This document shows, piece by piece, positions 25,490-33,590 of a stretch of DNA of 64,000 nt. The notes beneath the pieces were generated by a model. It was given only the letters and a program-made list of their open reading frames with translations, was not told the DNA's origin and ran no database searches. A program made the translations under genes and the position numbers. The DNA is from Fibrisoma limi BUZ 3 (GTDB lineage: Bacteria; Bacteroidota; Bacteroidia; Cytophagales; Spirosomataceae). The stretch is taken from contig NZ_CAIT01000009.1 of NCBI RefSeq assembly GCF_000296815.2, positions 1,790,001 to 1,854,000 on the forward strand, written 5' to 3'. Position 1 is the first letter of the stretch; the number at the start of each line of letters is the position of its first letter.

Positions 25490-26530
25490 TCAGAAGTGAA
25501 TCACTATGTTTTGGGCCGCTGAATCATACGCTGCATACACCAGTTCTACCGTCTTCAGATTGTCTTCACCGGTTGTTTCGGCTTTCTCCTTACCTTGTAA
25601 ATCGCTCAGCAGATTGCGATTACAATCAACGATGGAGGAATGTACAACTGCGTAGTCAGGGTCTGCCCAGGAGTACATTGGTGGTTTGGCAACATACCGT
25701 TCGGTTTTGCGCTGTCCGTCTGCACCTCGCGTAGTCGTTTTGATAACAAAATCGTTGGTCAGCACCACAGAGCCAAATTCACCTTCTACGCTGACTAACG
25801 TTTGTGGAAATGCTTCTTTTTCAAGTAGGGATGCATACGACATCTCGGCATAACACGTAACACCGCTGCTCATTTTCATCAAAACGTTCGCTACGTCTTC
25901 GCCTTTGATTTTTGGATTAACCCGCGCGGTCTGGCAGTACAGTGATTGGGCTTCACCAAATAGAAACCGGCAGATATCCAGAATATGCGAGCCAATATCG
26001 GTAAGAATAAACTGATCGAGTTCGGCCAGAAACGGCTGGTTGTCGAACACCGGGAAAGCTGAACAAAACGTAACGCGTGCTTTGAACGGTCGGCCTATGA
26101 TGCCTGAATCGAGTACAGATTTTAATTCGCGAATAGGCGTTTGCCACCGAAAGTTCTCGTGGATGTAGAAGCGTACCCCAGCACCCCGGCAGGTCCTGAC
26201 CATCTGTCGGGCGGCATCCCGGCTGGGACCCATCGGTTTTTGGCAGATCACGTCGAGGCCTCGTCTGGCGGCTTTTTCGGTGAATAACGGGTGGGTGTCT
26301 ACGTCGGTAATGATGTCTACAAAATCAAGTTCGTTAGCGTGGCGGTCCAGCAGCTCATCAACATCGTCGTACACGTTTGGGATGCCAAATTGCTGCGCTA
26401 CCGATTCGGCTCGTTGCCAGGTTCGGTTATAGCAGGCTACGAGTTCTATGCCAGCCAACTCCTTCCAGGCGGCTATCTGATACGTTGACCAAAACCCCGT
26501 ACCGATCACTGCAAACTTTAAATTTTGCAT
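25490..26530 (-). CDS. apsD: D-apiose dehydrogenase (Gfo/Idh/MocA family)
   Basis: A 346-residue NAD(P)-dependent oxidoreductase. The Rossmann motif is FAVIGTGFWSTYQIAAWKEL, and the Gfo/Idh catalytic-region motif is VICQKPMGPSRDAARQMV (Lys about 98). The C-terminal half has FYIHENFRWQTPIRELK, FPVFDNQPFLAELDQFILTD, IGSHILDICRFLFGEAQ and TTGEDNLKTVELVYAAYDSA, matching the group that oxidises D-apiose to D-apionolactone. It is first of the leftward unit, 95 bp from the divergent regulator. Function rests on sequence resemblance plus the neighbouring apnL, apnO, oiaC and GH140 genes. Confidence 0.85.
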   Translation of the reverse strand: MQNLKFAVIGTGFWSTYQIAAWKELAGIELVACYNRTWQRAESVAQQFGIPNVYDDVDELLDRHANELDFVDIITDVDTHPLFTEKAARRGLDVICQKPMGPSRDAARQMVRTCRGAGVRFYIHENFRWQTPIRELKSVLDSGIIGRPFKARVTFCSAFPVFDNQPFLAELDQFILTDIGSHILDICRFLFGEAQSLYCQTARVNPKIKGEDVANVLMKMSSGVTCYAEMSYASLLEKEAFPQTLVSVEGEFGSVVLTNDFVIKTTTRGADGQRKTERYVAKPPMYSWADPDYAVVHSSIVDCNRNLLSDLQGKEKAETTGEDNLKTVELVYAAYDSAAQNIVIHF

Positions 26531-26625
26531 CTTCTTGCTAAATAATTACTAAAAGTTGTAGCTTCGCATAACTCTACTGTACTCTACTGTAATGCATGTA
26601 AACAAATATACTGATTTTTGATCTC
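26531..26625. promoter_or_regulatory. Divergent promoter/operator of the apiose locus
   Basis: The 95-bp gap between apsD and the GntR-type gene holds a tandem 10-bp repeat, ACTCTACTGT twice (26571-26590), followed by AATGCATGTAAACA with an ATGCAT core. This is a good place for the regulator to control both arms. No unambiguous Bacteroidota promoter boxes are visible. Confidence 0.5.
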
Positions 26626-27630
26626 GTGATACAGATTGACACGATAACAAACACGCCAAAATACCGACAAATCATTGATGCGGTCGTGGGCGCTATCGAA
26701 AGTGGAACGATGGTGCACGGGCAGCAACTACCGTCAATCACCGAATTGTCTGACAGTCAGCAGATCGCACGGGTAACCGTTGCCAAGGCCTACGAAGAGC
26801 TTCGGCAGCGGGGTGTCATCATAGCTCAGCATGGCAAAGGCTTTTATGTTGCCTCTACTGAAGTGCGAACGGCGTTGAATGTGTTCGTTCTGTTCGATAC
26901 GCTAAATGCTTACAAGGAAACACTCTACTATGCGTTCAAAGCGTCGCTACCGGCAGATACGGCGTTCAGCGTTTTCTTTCATCATTACAATCGGGAGGTT
27001 TTCGACAGCCTGATTCGCAACAACGTAGGGCGGTATAACTACTACGTGGTGATGCCCCATTTCAACGAGGACGTATCGGAAACGGTAGGCCAGATACCAG
27101 CTGACAAACTGCTGGTTATTGACCAGAGTATTCCAACGTTGAAGGGAGACTACGCAGCCGTTTATCAACCGTTCGAGCAGGATGTTTACAACGCGTTGGT
27201 GGCTGGCCTTGATCGCATCCGCCATTACCATCGGTTAACCCTGGTTCTTGCCGAAGATCAGTTTCAGTACGTACCCCGGGGCATTGTTAACGGCTTCAAA
27301 CGGTTTGGTCGCGATTATCATGTACCCTGTAGTGTGGTCGAAAGCTATACCGACGAATTGGTATGGCCGGGAGAAGCGTATCTACTCTTTGCCGACCTGG
27401 ACCTGGTCCGCTTTGTCAAGCAGGTGAACCAACGCAGCTGGAAACTGGGCGACGATATTGGACTCATCTCTTACGACGATACGCCGATGAAGGAAATCCT
27501 GGAAGGAGGTATTACGGTCATTTCAACGGATTTTGCCGAGATGGGCCGGACCGCCGGTCAACTCATTTCAGAACGATCTCGGGTGCAGGTTGCGAATCCG
27601 GGAGGCTTGATTTTGCGCAAATCACTATGA
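26626..27630 (+). CDS. GntR-type transcriptional regulator with sugar-binding domain
   Basis: A 334-residue protein with an N-terminal GntR winged helix (about residues 1-75: TPKYRQIIDAVVGAIESGTM, QQLPSITELSDSQQIARVTV, KAYEELRQRGVIIAQHGKGF) joined to a LacI/periplasmic-binding-protein-like C-terminal domain (LISYDDTPMKEILEGGITVI, STDFAEMGRTAGQLI). Start is a GTG at 26626 (read MIQIDTITNTPKY), the only start preceding the helix. It is divergent from apsD and its stop overlaps the oiaC start by ATGA. It likely senses apiose or a pathway intermediate and regulates both arms. A second protein of the same build is encoded at 52218-53243. Confidence 0.88.
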   Translation: MIQIDTITNTPKYRQIIDAVVGAIESGTMVHGQQLPSITELSDSQQIARVTVAKAYEELRQRGVIIAQHGKGFYVASTEVRTALNVFVLFDTLNAYKETLYYAFKASLPADTAFSVFFHHYNREVFDSLIRNNVGRYNYYVVMPHFNEDVSETVGQIPADKLLVIDQSIPTLKGDYAAVYQPFEQDVYNALVAGLDRIRHYHRLTLVLAEDQFQYVPRGIVNGFKRFGRDYHVPCSVVESYTDELVWPGEAYLLFADLDLVRFVKQVNQRSWKLGDDIGLISYDDTPMKEILEGGITVISTDFAEMGRTAGQLISERSRVQVANPGGLILRKSL

Positions 27631-28502
27631 GTGGCCGTATGAAACTGGGAATTAGCACATATACGTTTCCATGGGCTATTGGAATACACGGGTACGAGCC
27701 AACAAAGCCTATGACTGCACTGGATGTTATTATCCGAGCAAAATCAATGGGAGTTCAAGCTGTTCAGTATGGCGACAATTTACCGTTACACTTACTGACA
27801 GATGCCGAATGGCAAGTGCTTAGACAACAAGCTAAGCTTAACAATATCGAAATACAAGTGGGAATGCGAGGGCTGACTCCTAACCAGCTTAAAACGTACA
27901 TCAAATTAGCTTGGGAAGCTCAGTCACCTTTTATACGAGTCGTGATTGACGACGGTGACTACAAACCATCTGCCGACGAGGTAATCGATATTATACGTGA
28001 CAAGCTGCCAATTCTTAAAGCTGCTAATGTCATATTGGCTATTGAGAATCACGACCGTTTCAAAGCCGCAGAGTTATGGAGGATAGCTTCTGAAACTAGT
28101 CTGGATTGGGTAGGCTTTTGCGTTGATACGACCAATTCTTTTGGGGCAGGTGAAAGCGTTTGGGATGTTTTGTCTGCCTTAAATCACGCTTCAGTCGTCA
28201 ATTTACATATCAAAGATTTCAGGGTTGATCGAGTAAAACACAAGATGGGTTTCCGTATAGAAGGCTGTGAACCTGGAACCGGCATGCTTCAACTAGATGA
28301 ATTACTATTAAGTCTATCTAATTTTTCCAAGGGGAGTGACTTTAGCTCATTCAAGCTAAATAAGCGTGAGTACCCTATTAGGTTAACTCTTGAGCAGTGG
28401 CCTCCATTCATAAACACAATTGGCGAAACTGTAGCAACAGAATCAGTCTGGGCTGAAAAAGGAATCAAATGGATTAATGAAACACTAACAAAGTTATTCT
28501 AA
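27627..28502 (+). CDS. oiaC: 3-oxo-isoapionate decarboxylase (TIM-barrel, sugar-phosphate isomerase-like)
   Basis: A 291-residue TIM-barrel protein of the xylose-isomerase-like/sugar-phosphate-isomerase superfamily: MKLGISTYTFPWAIGIHGYE, VQAVQYGDNLPLHLLTDAEW, ILAIENHDRFKAAELWRIAS, VGFCVDTTNSFGAGE, VVNLHIKDFRVDR. Metal-ligand candidates are the Glu in AIENHD, Asp in VDTTN, His in NLHIKD and Glu in LTLEQWPPF. In the pathway OiaC converts 3-oxo-isoapionate to L-erythrulose and CO2. The start at 27627 overlaps the regulator stop (ATGA); the ATG at 27639 is an alternative. Visibly AT-richer, with different codon choice from flanking genes, hinting at separate acquisition. Family is sure; the OiaC role rests on context. 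Confidence 0.78.
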   Translation: MSGRMKLGISTYTFPWAIGIHGYEPTKPMTALDVIIRAKSMGVQAVQYGDNLPLHLLTDAEWQVLRQQAKLNNIEIQVGMRGLTPNQLKTYIKLAWEAQSPFIRVVIDDGDYKPSADEVIDIIRDKLPILKAANVILAIENHDRFKAAELWRIASETSLDWVGFCVDTTNSFGAGESVWDVLSALNHASVVNLHIKDFRVDRVKHKMGFRIEGCEPGTGMLQLDELLLSLSNFSKGSDFSSFKLNKREYPIRLTLEQWPPFINTIGETVATESVWAEKGIKWINETLTKLF

Positions 28503-29335
28503 TGACCAAGATTGCATTAATCGGGGCGGGTGGCAAAATGGGCTGCCGCCTGACCGACAACTTTCTGAAATCGCCGGCGTATGACCTGGCATACCTGGAA
28601 GTAAGTCAGCAGGGCATTGAAAACCTTCGGCAACGGGGTGTTTCGGTGAGCGAGCAAGCCGAATCCGTCGCCGATGCTGACGTAGTGATTCTGGCGGTTC
28701 CGGACGTAGCGATCGGCAAGATCTCGGAAGACATCATTCCGCAGATGAAACCAAACTCATTGGTCATGACCCTCGACCCCGCTGCTCCGCTTGATGGCGT
28801 CATTGCGCACCGCGACGATCTGGGGTATGTTATTGCTCACCCCTGCCATCCCTCGGTGTTCAACTGGGAGCCGACTGAGCAGGCCTTCCGTGATTTCTAC
28901 GGGGGGATTTCGGCGAAGCAGTCAATCGTCGTAGCCTTGATGCACGGCACCGAAGAGCACTACGTCCTCGGTGAGAAAGTGGCGCAGGACATGTATGCAC
29001 CCATCAAAGACACGCACCGGATCACGCTCGAACAGATGGCGATTCTGGAACCGGCGATGGTGGAAACGCTGGCTCAGACCTGTATGGAAGTTGTAAAAGA
29101 AGGCTACGACCGTATCGTTGAACTGGGCGTTCCTGAAGCAGCCGCCCGCGATTTCGTACTGGGTCATCTGCGCATTCAGATTGCGGTACTGTTCAAGGAA
29201 GTTAACGGTACGTTCTCCGATGCGGCTTACAAGATCAGTAAGCGGGCTAAGCCCATCTTGTTCAAAGACAACTGGAAGGGCATCTTCGAGATGGACGACA
29301 TCCGCGAGCAGGTGAAAGATATTACAACAAAATAA
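28502..29335 (+). CDS. apnO: D-apionate oxidoisomerase
   Basis: A 277-residue NAD-dependent enzyme with Rossmann motif MTKIALIGAGGKMG (glycines about 8-14) and a C-terminal helical domain like that of 6-phosphogluconate dehydrogenases. Characteristic ApnO stretches are DVVILAVPDVAIGKISEDII, TLDPAAPLDGVIAHRDDLGY, IAHPCHPSVFNWEPTEQAFR, DFYGGISAKQSIVVALMHG and VPEAAARDFVLGHLRIQIAV. It oxidises and rearranges D-apionate to 3-oxo-isoapionate. The ATG overlaps the oiaC stop by one base (TAATG), so the two are translationally coupled, fitting consecutive pathway steps. Codon usage returns to the GC-richer local style. Confidence 0.88.
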   Translation: MTKIALIGAGGKMGCRLTDNFLKSPAYDLAYLEVSQQGIENLRQRGVSVSEQAESVADADVVILAVPDVAIGKISEDIIPQMKPNSLVMTLDPAAPLDGVIAHRDDLGYVIAHPCHPSVFNWEPTEQAFRDFYGGISAKQSIVVALMHGTEEHYVLGEKVAQDMYAPIKDTHRITLEQMAILEPAMVETLAQTCMEVVKEGYDRIVELGVPEAAARDFVLGHLRIQIAVLFKEVNGTFSDAAYKISKRAKPILFKDNWKGIFEMDDIREQVKDITTK

Positions 29336-29408
29336 ACCGCGTCTATCAACGGGTGATTTTGACGGACTGTCGTTACGGTCGCCGATTGATAGAAAACAGA
29401 CCCTTAAC

Positions 29409-30815
29409 ATGAAAAAACACATTCTTTTAGCTGGGTTCCTGGTCTTACATGGCTGGGCAATGGCGCAGAAGCCTTTTGCGCATGGGCCGTTGAAAGTATC
29501 GGACAATAAGCGTTACCTGGTGCACCAGGACGGTACGCCCTTCTTTTACCTGGGTGATACGGCCTGGGAGTTGTTCCACCGGACCAACCGCGAAGAAGCT
29601 GATCGGTATCTAAAACGCCGGGCGGAGCAGGGGTTTACCGTTATCCAGGCGGTGGCGCTGGCTGAGCTTGATGGTTTAAATGATCCTAACGCAAACGGAG
29701 ATAAACCTCTGCTTAATAATGATCCAACGACACCCAATGAAGCGTATTTCAAACACGTTGATTACATCATTGACAAAGCGGCTGAATACGGTCTGGTCAT
29801 TGGTTTATTGCCGACCTGGGGCGATAAGGTCTTTAAAGATCGTTGGGGAAAAGGCCCGGAGGTGTTTACCCTGCAAAATGCGCGTACGTACGGCAGATAC
29901 CTGGGCAACCGGTACAAAAACCGCCAGAATATTATCTGGGTCATGGGCGGAGACCGTATTCCCCGCGATGGTTCGCAGGACGTGGCTATCTGGCGGACAA
30001 TGGCCGAAGGAGTTCAGGAAGGCGTTGGAGGGGCTGATAAAGCCCTGATGAGTTTTCACCCGCAACCAAACTCGCTGGAAGATGGTGGCTCGTCGAAGTG
30101 GTTCCATCAGAACAGTTGGCTGGATTTCAACATGCTCCAGAACGGCCACTGCCGCGATACGCCCACGCACGACAAAATTGCCTTTGTGTATAACAACCGG
30201 ACGCCGATCAAGCCGGTGATGGATGCCGAACCGATCTACGAAGATCATCCGGTTTGCTTCAACGCCAAGGATTTGGGTACGTCGAACGCGTACGATGTCC
30301 GGAAGTACGCCTATCTGGATTTATTCGCTGGGGCCCACGGCCATACCTATGGCTGCCACGACATCTGGCAGATGTACGCGCCCGGCCGCGAACCGATTAA
30401 TGGCCCACATATGGCGTGGTTTGATGCGCTGGAGTTACCGGGTGCTAATCAGATGAAGTTCGTTCGGAAACTGATCGAGTCCCGGCCAATCCTGGATCGG
30501 GTTCCTGATCAGTCGTTGATTGTTGAAAACAATTACCCGACCGCCGAGCGTATCCAGGCTACACGTGGGAAGGACTATGCGTTTGTGTACTCTTCAGCCG
30601 GAAAGCCGTTTACAGTCAACATGGGTAAAATTTCGGGTGGTCAGGTAACAGCCTACTGGTTCGATCCGCGTAAGGGTGAGGTAAAGCAGGCCGGCTCGTT
30701 CACGAATAAAGGGCAGCAAAAGTTTGCGCCACCAGCGGCCGGTTACGGTCAGGACTGGGTACTCATCCTCGACGATGCCGCCAAACAGTATCCGATGCTT
30801 ACGATGAATCCGTAA
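29409..30815 (+). CDS. GH140-family apiosidase-like glycoside hydrolase, exported
   Basis: A 468-residue protein with signal peptide MKKHILLAGFLVLHGWAMAQ. The catalytic (beta/alpha)8 barrel of the DUF4038/GH140 type follows, with the diagnostic start LKVSDNKRYLVHQDGTPFFY, LGDTAWELFHRTNREEADRY, and later NIIWVMGGDRIPRDGSQD (Asp) and IKPVMDAEPIYEDHP (Glu), the two likely catalytic acids. A C-terminal beta-domain holds AYWFDPRKGEVKQAG. Characterised GH140 enzymes release D-apiose from rhamnogalacturonan-II side chains. It should act in the periplasm or outside the cell. It lies 73 bp after apnO and 1 bp before the permease gene, so belongs to the rightward unit. Confidence 0.9.
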   Translation: MKKHILLAGFLVLHGWAMAQKPFAHGPLKVSDNKRYLVHQDGTPFFYLGDTAWELFHRTNREEADRYLKRRAEQGFTVIQAVALAELDGLNDPNANGDKPLLNNDPTTPNEAYFKHVDYIIDKAAEYGLVIGLLPTWGDKVFKDRWGKGPEVFTLQNARTYGRYLGNRYKNRQNIIWVMGGDRIPRDGSQDVAIWRTMAEGVQEGVGGADKALMSFHPQPNSLEDGGSSKWFHQNSWLDFNMLQNGHCRDTPTHDKIAFVYNNRTPIKPVMDAEPIYEDHPVCFNAKDLGTSNAYDVRKYAYLDLFAGAHGHTYGCHDIWQMYAPGREPINGPHMAWFDALELPGANQMKFVRKLIESRPILDRVPDQSLIVENNYPTAERIQATRGKDYAFVYSSAGKPFTVNMGKISGGQVTAYWFDPRKGEVKQAGSFTNKGQQKFAPPAAGYGQDWVLILDDAAKQYPMLTMNP

Positions 30816-30816
30816 C

Positions 30817-31764
30817 ATGGCAAAGCTGCTGCAAGATCGCGTATATACACTGGCCATAACGATCGTGTTGGTAGGGATTGGGGCTGCGGTTGTTTTCCCG
30901 CAAACCTTCCCGACGTTTGGCAACATGAGCCAGGTCGTACTTAACCTGTCCATTGATACCATTGTGGCCGTGGGCATGATGTTGCTGCTTGTTACCGGCG
31001 TGTTTGACCTGTCGGTTGGTTCCGTGGTAGCGTTCTCGGGCGGATTGGCGGCTTACCTCATGTTTTTCTGGAACTGGCCGGTGCCGCTGGCCATCCTGAC
31101 GGCGGTAGGCGCGTCAACGCTTATTGGTGCTGTCAATGGTTACCTGATCGCCTACCAGGGAATCAATCCCATGATTCAGACCCTGGCCATGATGGGCATC
31201 GTTCGTGGGGGCGCACTGATGGTTAGCGGCTCTGGTATTCAGAACCTCCCCTACTGGTTTGGAGCCATCGGGCAGTCGCGGTTGTTGGGTGTACAAATGC
31301 CGGTGTGGTATATGCTCCTGGTTGTTGCGGTGTTTTCATTCCTGATGGATAAGTCGGTGTTCTTCCGACGTTATTACTACATCGGTGGCAACGAACGGGC
31401 GGCAGATCTGTCGGGCATTCGTGTCAAACGAATGAAGTTGTATGGCTTTATGCTAACAGCAACCCTGGCCGGTATCGCCGGAATCCTGCTGGCGTCGCGG
31501 TTAGGGGCTGCCTTATCAACATCCGGTCGGGGGCTGGAACTACGCGTGATCACGGCCGCGATTTTAGGCGGGGCAAGTCTGACCGGTGGTCATGGACGTA
31601 TCATCGGTGCGTTGCTGGGAGCTGTGTTTATGGGCCTGGTCAGCAATATCATGATTCTGGCGCGGGTATCGGGCTACTGGCAGGAAATCATTTTAGGCCT
31701 GATTTTGATCACGGCCGTCTGGACGGACCTGCTGGTACAACGGCGCAGCCGTTTGCGGGCGTAG
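30817..31764 (+). CDS. Sugar ABC transporter permease (RbsC type)
   Basis: A 315-residue inner-membrane protein with about eight to ten hydrophobic helices and the ribose/xylose permease family segments: TIVAVGMMLLLVTGVFDLSV, GSVVAFSGGLAAYLMF, GAVNGYLIAYQGINPMIQTL, YYYIGGNERAADLSGIRVKR (cytosolic coupling loop), AAILGGASLTGGHGRIIGAL. It forms the channel for the ATPase encoded at 24020-25486. Start codon is 1 bp past the GH140 stop. Substrate is inferred as D-apiose. ABC sugar importers are uncommon in Bacteroidota, which more often use MFS permeases. Confidence 0.92.
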   Translation: MAKLLQDRVYTLAITIVLVGIGAAVVFPQTFPTFGNMSQVVLNLSIDTIVAVGMMLLLVTGVFDLSVGSVVAFSGGLAAYLMFFWNWPVPLAILTAVGASTLIGAVNGYLIAYQGINPMIQTLAMMGIVRGGALMVSGSGIQNLPYWFGAIGQSRLLGVQMPVWYMLLVVAVFSFLMDKSVFFRRYYYIGGNERAADLSGIRVKRMKLYGFMLTATLAGIAGILLASRLGAALSTSGRGLELRVITAAILGGASLTGGHGRIIGALLGAVFMGLVSNIMILARVSGYWQEIILGLILITAVWTDLLVQRRSRLRA

Positions 31765-31778
31765 CTAATGGTGCGACA

Positions 31779-32786
31779 ATGAAAAAGACGATTCTCTCTT
31801 TCCTATTGCTTTTAACCGCCTGCGAGCTGCCACCCCGTCAGGCGCAGACCAACACAGCCCTGCGGACCATGGAGGCCACCACCACCGAAGGTCGCACAAA
31901 TGAAGAATACGTAATGGTTACTACGGCCGTAACTATGCCGATGTACGTCAACCATGACCAGGCGACGTTCAAGCGATGGGGTCAGGAGCGGGGCGTTAAG
32001 GTGTCGATTCTTGGCCCGGCGGAGTGGGATGTCCCGGCACAAATCAATACCATTGAAGAAGTGATCGGGACCCGGCCTGCTGGCCTGCTCATCAACGGTA
32101 CCGACCCCGCCATTGCTCCCGTGATTAACAAAGCCGTTGCTGCCGGAATCCCAACGGTCGTGTATGACTCGGATATTCCAAATTCAAACCGTCACGCTTT
32201 TCTGGGCACCGATTGGTACGAAATCGGCAAGATGCAGGGCGAAGAAATGGCCCGGCTACTGAATGGTAAAGGCAAGGTTGCCTACATGGGTATTCTGGGA
32301 CTGACCAATATGGAAGATGGTTTTCGGGGCCTGCTTGACGTATTCAAGAAATACCCGGGTATTGAGGTAATCGGTAAGTACGACGACAAAGCCAATGTGG
32401 AGGAAGCTGCGCGTATTACATCCGACCTGTTGGCCGCTCACCCCGATCTGGCCGGTTTATGCGGCTTCGACTCCAATTCCGGCCCCGGAATGGCACTATC
32501 CGTTCGGGAAGCGGGCAAAGCCGGTAAGGTTAAAATAACAACCGTCGACTGGGAACCCGAGCATTTGCAGTTGGTCAGGAACGGCGTCATTCAGATGCTG
32601 GCTGGTCAGAAACGTGAGCTTTTTACCTGGTACGGTGCGCAGTTCCTTTACGACATGGTTCATCAGACTAACAGGCTGTCTGCCAACGATGCTAAAGCCG
32701 GATTGACGAACGTACCCTATGAGATTAATACGGGGTTGATTAAAATCACAAAGGATAATGTGGATGAGTTTTTGAACAAGAAGTGA
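31779..32786 (+). CDS. Sugar-binding lipoprotein of ABC transporter (RbsB type)
   Basis: A 335-residue periplasmic binding protein. MKKTILSFLLLLTAC gives lipobox Cys15, so it is anchored to a membrane. The type-1 PBP fold shows YVMVTTAVTMPMYVNHDQAT, PAGLLINGTDPAIAPVINKA, IPTVVYDSDIPNSNRHAFLG, GLCGFDSNSGPGMALSVREA and KITTVDWEPEHLQLVRNGVI. It delivers sugar to the permease encoded 14 bp upstream. The ligand is presumed D-apiose from context. A strong hairpin ends the unit 24 bp past the stop. Confidence 0.9.
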   Translation: MKKTILSFLLLLTACELPPRQAQTNTALRTMEATTTEGRTNEEYVMVTTAVTMPMYVNHDQATFKRWGQERGVKVSILGPAEWDVPAQINTIEEVIGTRPAGLLINGTDPAIAPVINKAVAAGIPTVVYDSDIPNSNRHAFLGTDWYEIGKMQGEEMARLLNGKGKVAYMGILGLTNMEDGFRGLLDVFKKYPGIEVIGKYDDKANVEEAARITSDLLAAHPDLAGLCGFDSNSGPGMALSVREAGKAGKVKITTVDWEPEHLQLVRNGVIQMLAGQKRELFTWYGAQFLYDMVHQTNRLSANDAKAGLTNVPYEINTGLIKITKDNVDEFLNKK

Positions 32787-32810
32787 TCGTAGCAGCCATA
32801 CTAAAATCAG

Positions 32811-32845
32811 GCCCGGCAACCTCGCGGTTCGTCGGGCTTTTTTGT
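32811..32845 (+). terminator. Terminator ending the rightward apiose unit
   Basis: GCCCG (32811-32815) pairs with CGGGC (32833-32837), with an inner AACC-TCGC-GGTT hairpin, followed by TTTTTTG. It separates the apiose genes from the efflux operon. Confidence 0.8.
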
Positions 32846-32894
32846 GGGTTCGCACCTGATTTCGGGCCGTTCGTCATTTAACAGAAAATAAACC

Positions 32895-32922
32895 GGAAAC
32901 TGAGAACTATCTTTGAGTTTCC
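32895..32922. promoter_or_regulatory. Inverted repeat upstream of tetR, possible operator
   Basis: GGAAACT (32895-32901) and AGTTTCC (32916-32922) form a perfect 7-bp inverted repeat with a 14-bp spacer, 36 bp before the TetR-family start. This size and place would suit an autoregulatory TetR operator, but nothing more supports it. Confidence 0.35.
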
Positions 32923-32957
32923 AGAGTTCACCTCGTAAAAGTTCTATTTCCCGATAA

Positions 32958-33590
32958 ATGAAAGAGCGCATACTGGCCGAGGCTGAGCAGTTATTCTGGA
33001 AGTACGGAGTGCGATCGGTAACGATGGAAGACATCGCCCGGCGATTGGGTATATCCAAGAAAACTATATACCAACACTTTAGCGACAAAGAAGAAATTCT
33101 TCAGCAGGTTATTGCTGGAAATATTAATGAAAGTGAGACGAAAGCGGAATGCTTAACGACTCACGCAACCAATCCGGTCGAAGAAATTCTGATGGTGCTG
33201 GATATGATGCGGAAGAAAAGTGTCAAGGTGAATCCCAACTTTCTGATCGATATCCAACGGCATTATCCCGATGCATTTGCGCTGTACAAACAGCACAAAG
33301 AACAATACATAAGACGCTCTATCCTTGAAAATATACAAAAAGGTATTGATCAAGGACTATATAGGAGTGACATTAACCCATCAATTCTGGCGCGTCTTCG
33401 CGTCGAGCAAATTGAATGGGCGTTCAACAACGATTTTTTCCCCACCGACGAATACGATATGCTCGAAGTGCAGCACGAACTCATGCACCATTTCGTGCGG
33501 GGCATACTCACCGAAAAAGGCTTTGCCGTTTACAATCAATACCTCAATCAATTCAAACACGAAGTAGAACGAGTACAACCTAACGCATGA
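32958..33590 (+). CDS. TetR/AcrR-family transcriptional regulator
   Basis: A 210-residue regulator with the N-terminal TetR helix-turn-helix MERILAEAEQ-type start MKERILAEAEQLFWKYGVRS, then VTMEDIARRLGISKKTIYQH and FSDKEEILQQVI (HTH about residues 20-55). The C-terminal ligand-binding domain is helical and poorly conserved. Its stop overlaps the start of the TolC-family gene (ATGA), which ties it to the efflux pump it likely represses in response to a pump substrate. Confidence 0.92.
   Translation: MKERILAEAEQLFWKYGVRSVTMEDIARRLGISKKTIYQHFSDKEEILQQVIAGNINESETKAECLTTHATNPVEEILMVLDMMRKKSVKVNPNFLIDIQRHYPDAFALYKQHKEQYIRRSILENIQKGIDQGLYRSDINPSILARLRVEQIEWAFNNDFFPTDEYDMLEVQHELMHHFVRGILTEKGFAVYNQYLNQFKHEVERVQPNA

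Noticed and set aside
26531-26625. The strand-bias switch near 26.5 kb as the replication origin
   Set aside because: A divergent promoter of the apiose operons explains the switch, and only 95 bp with no DnaA boxes are available.
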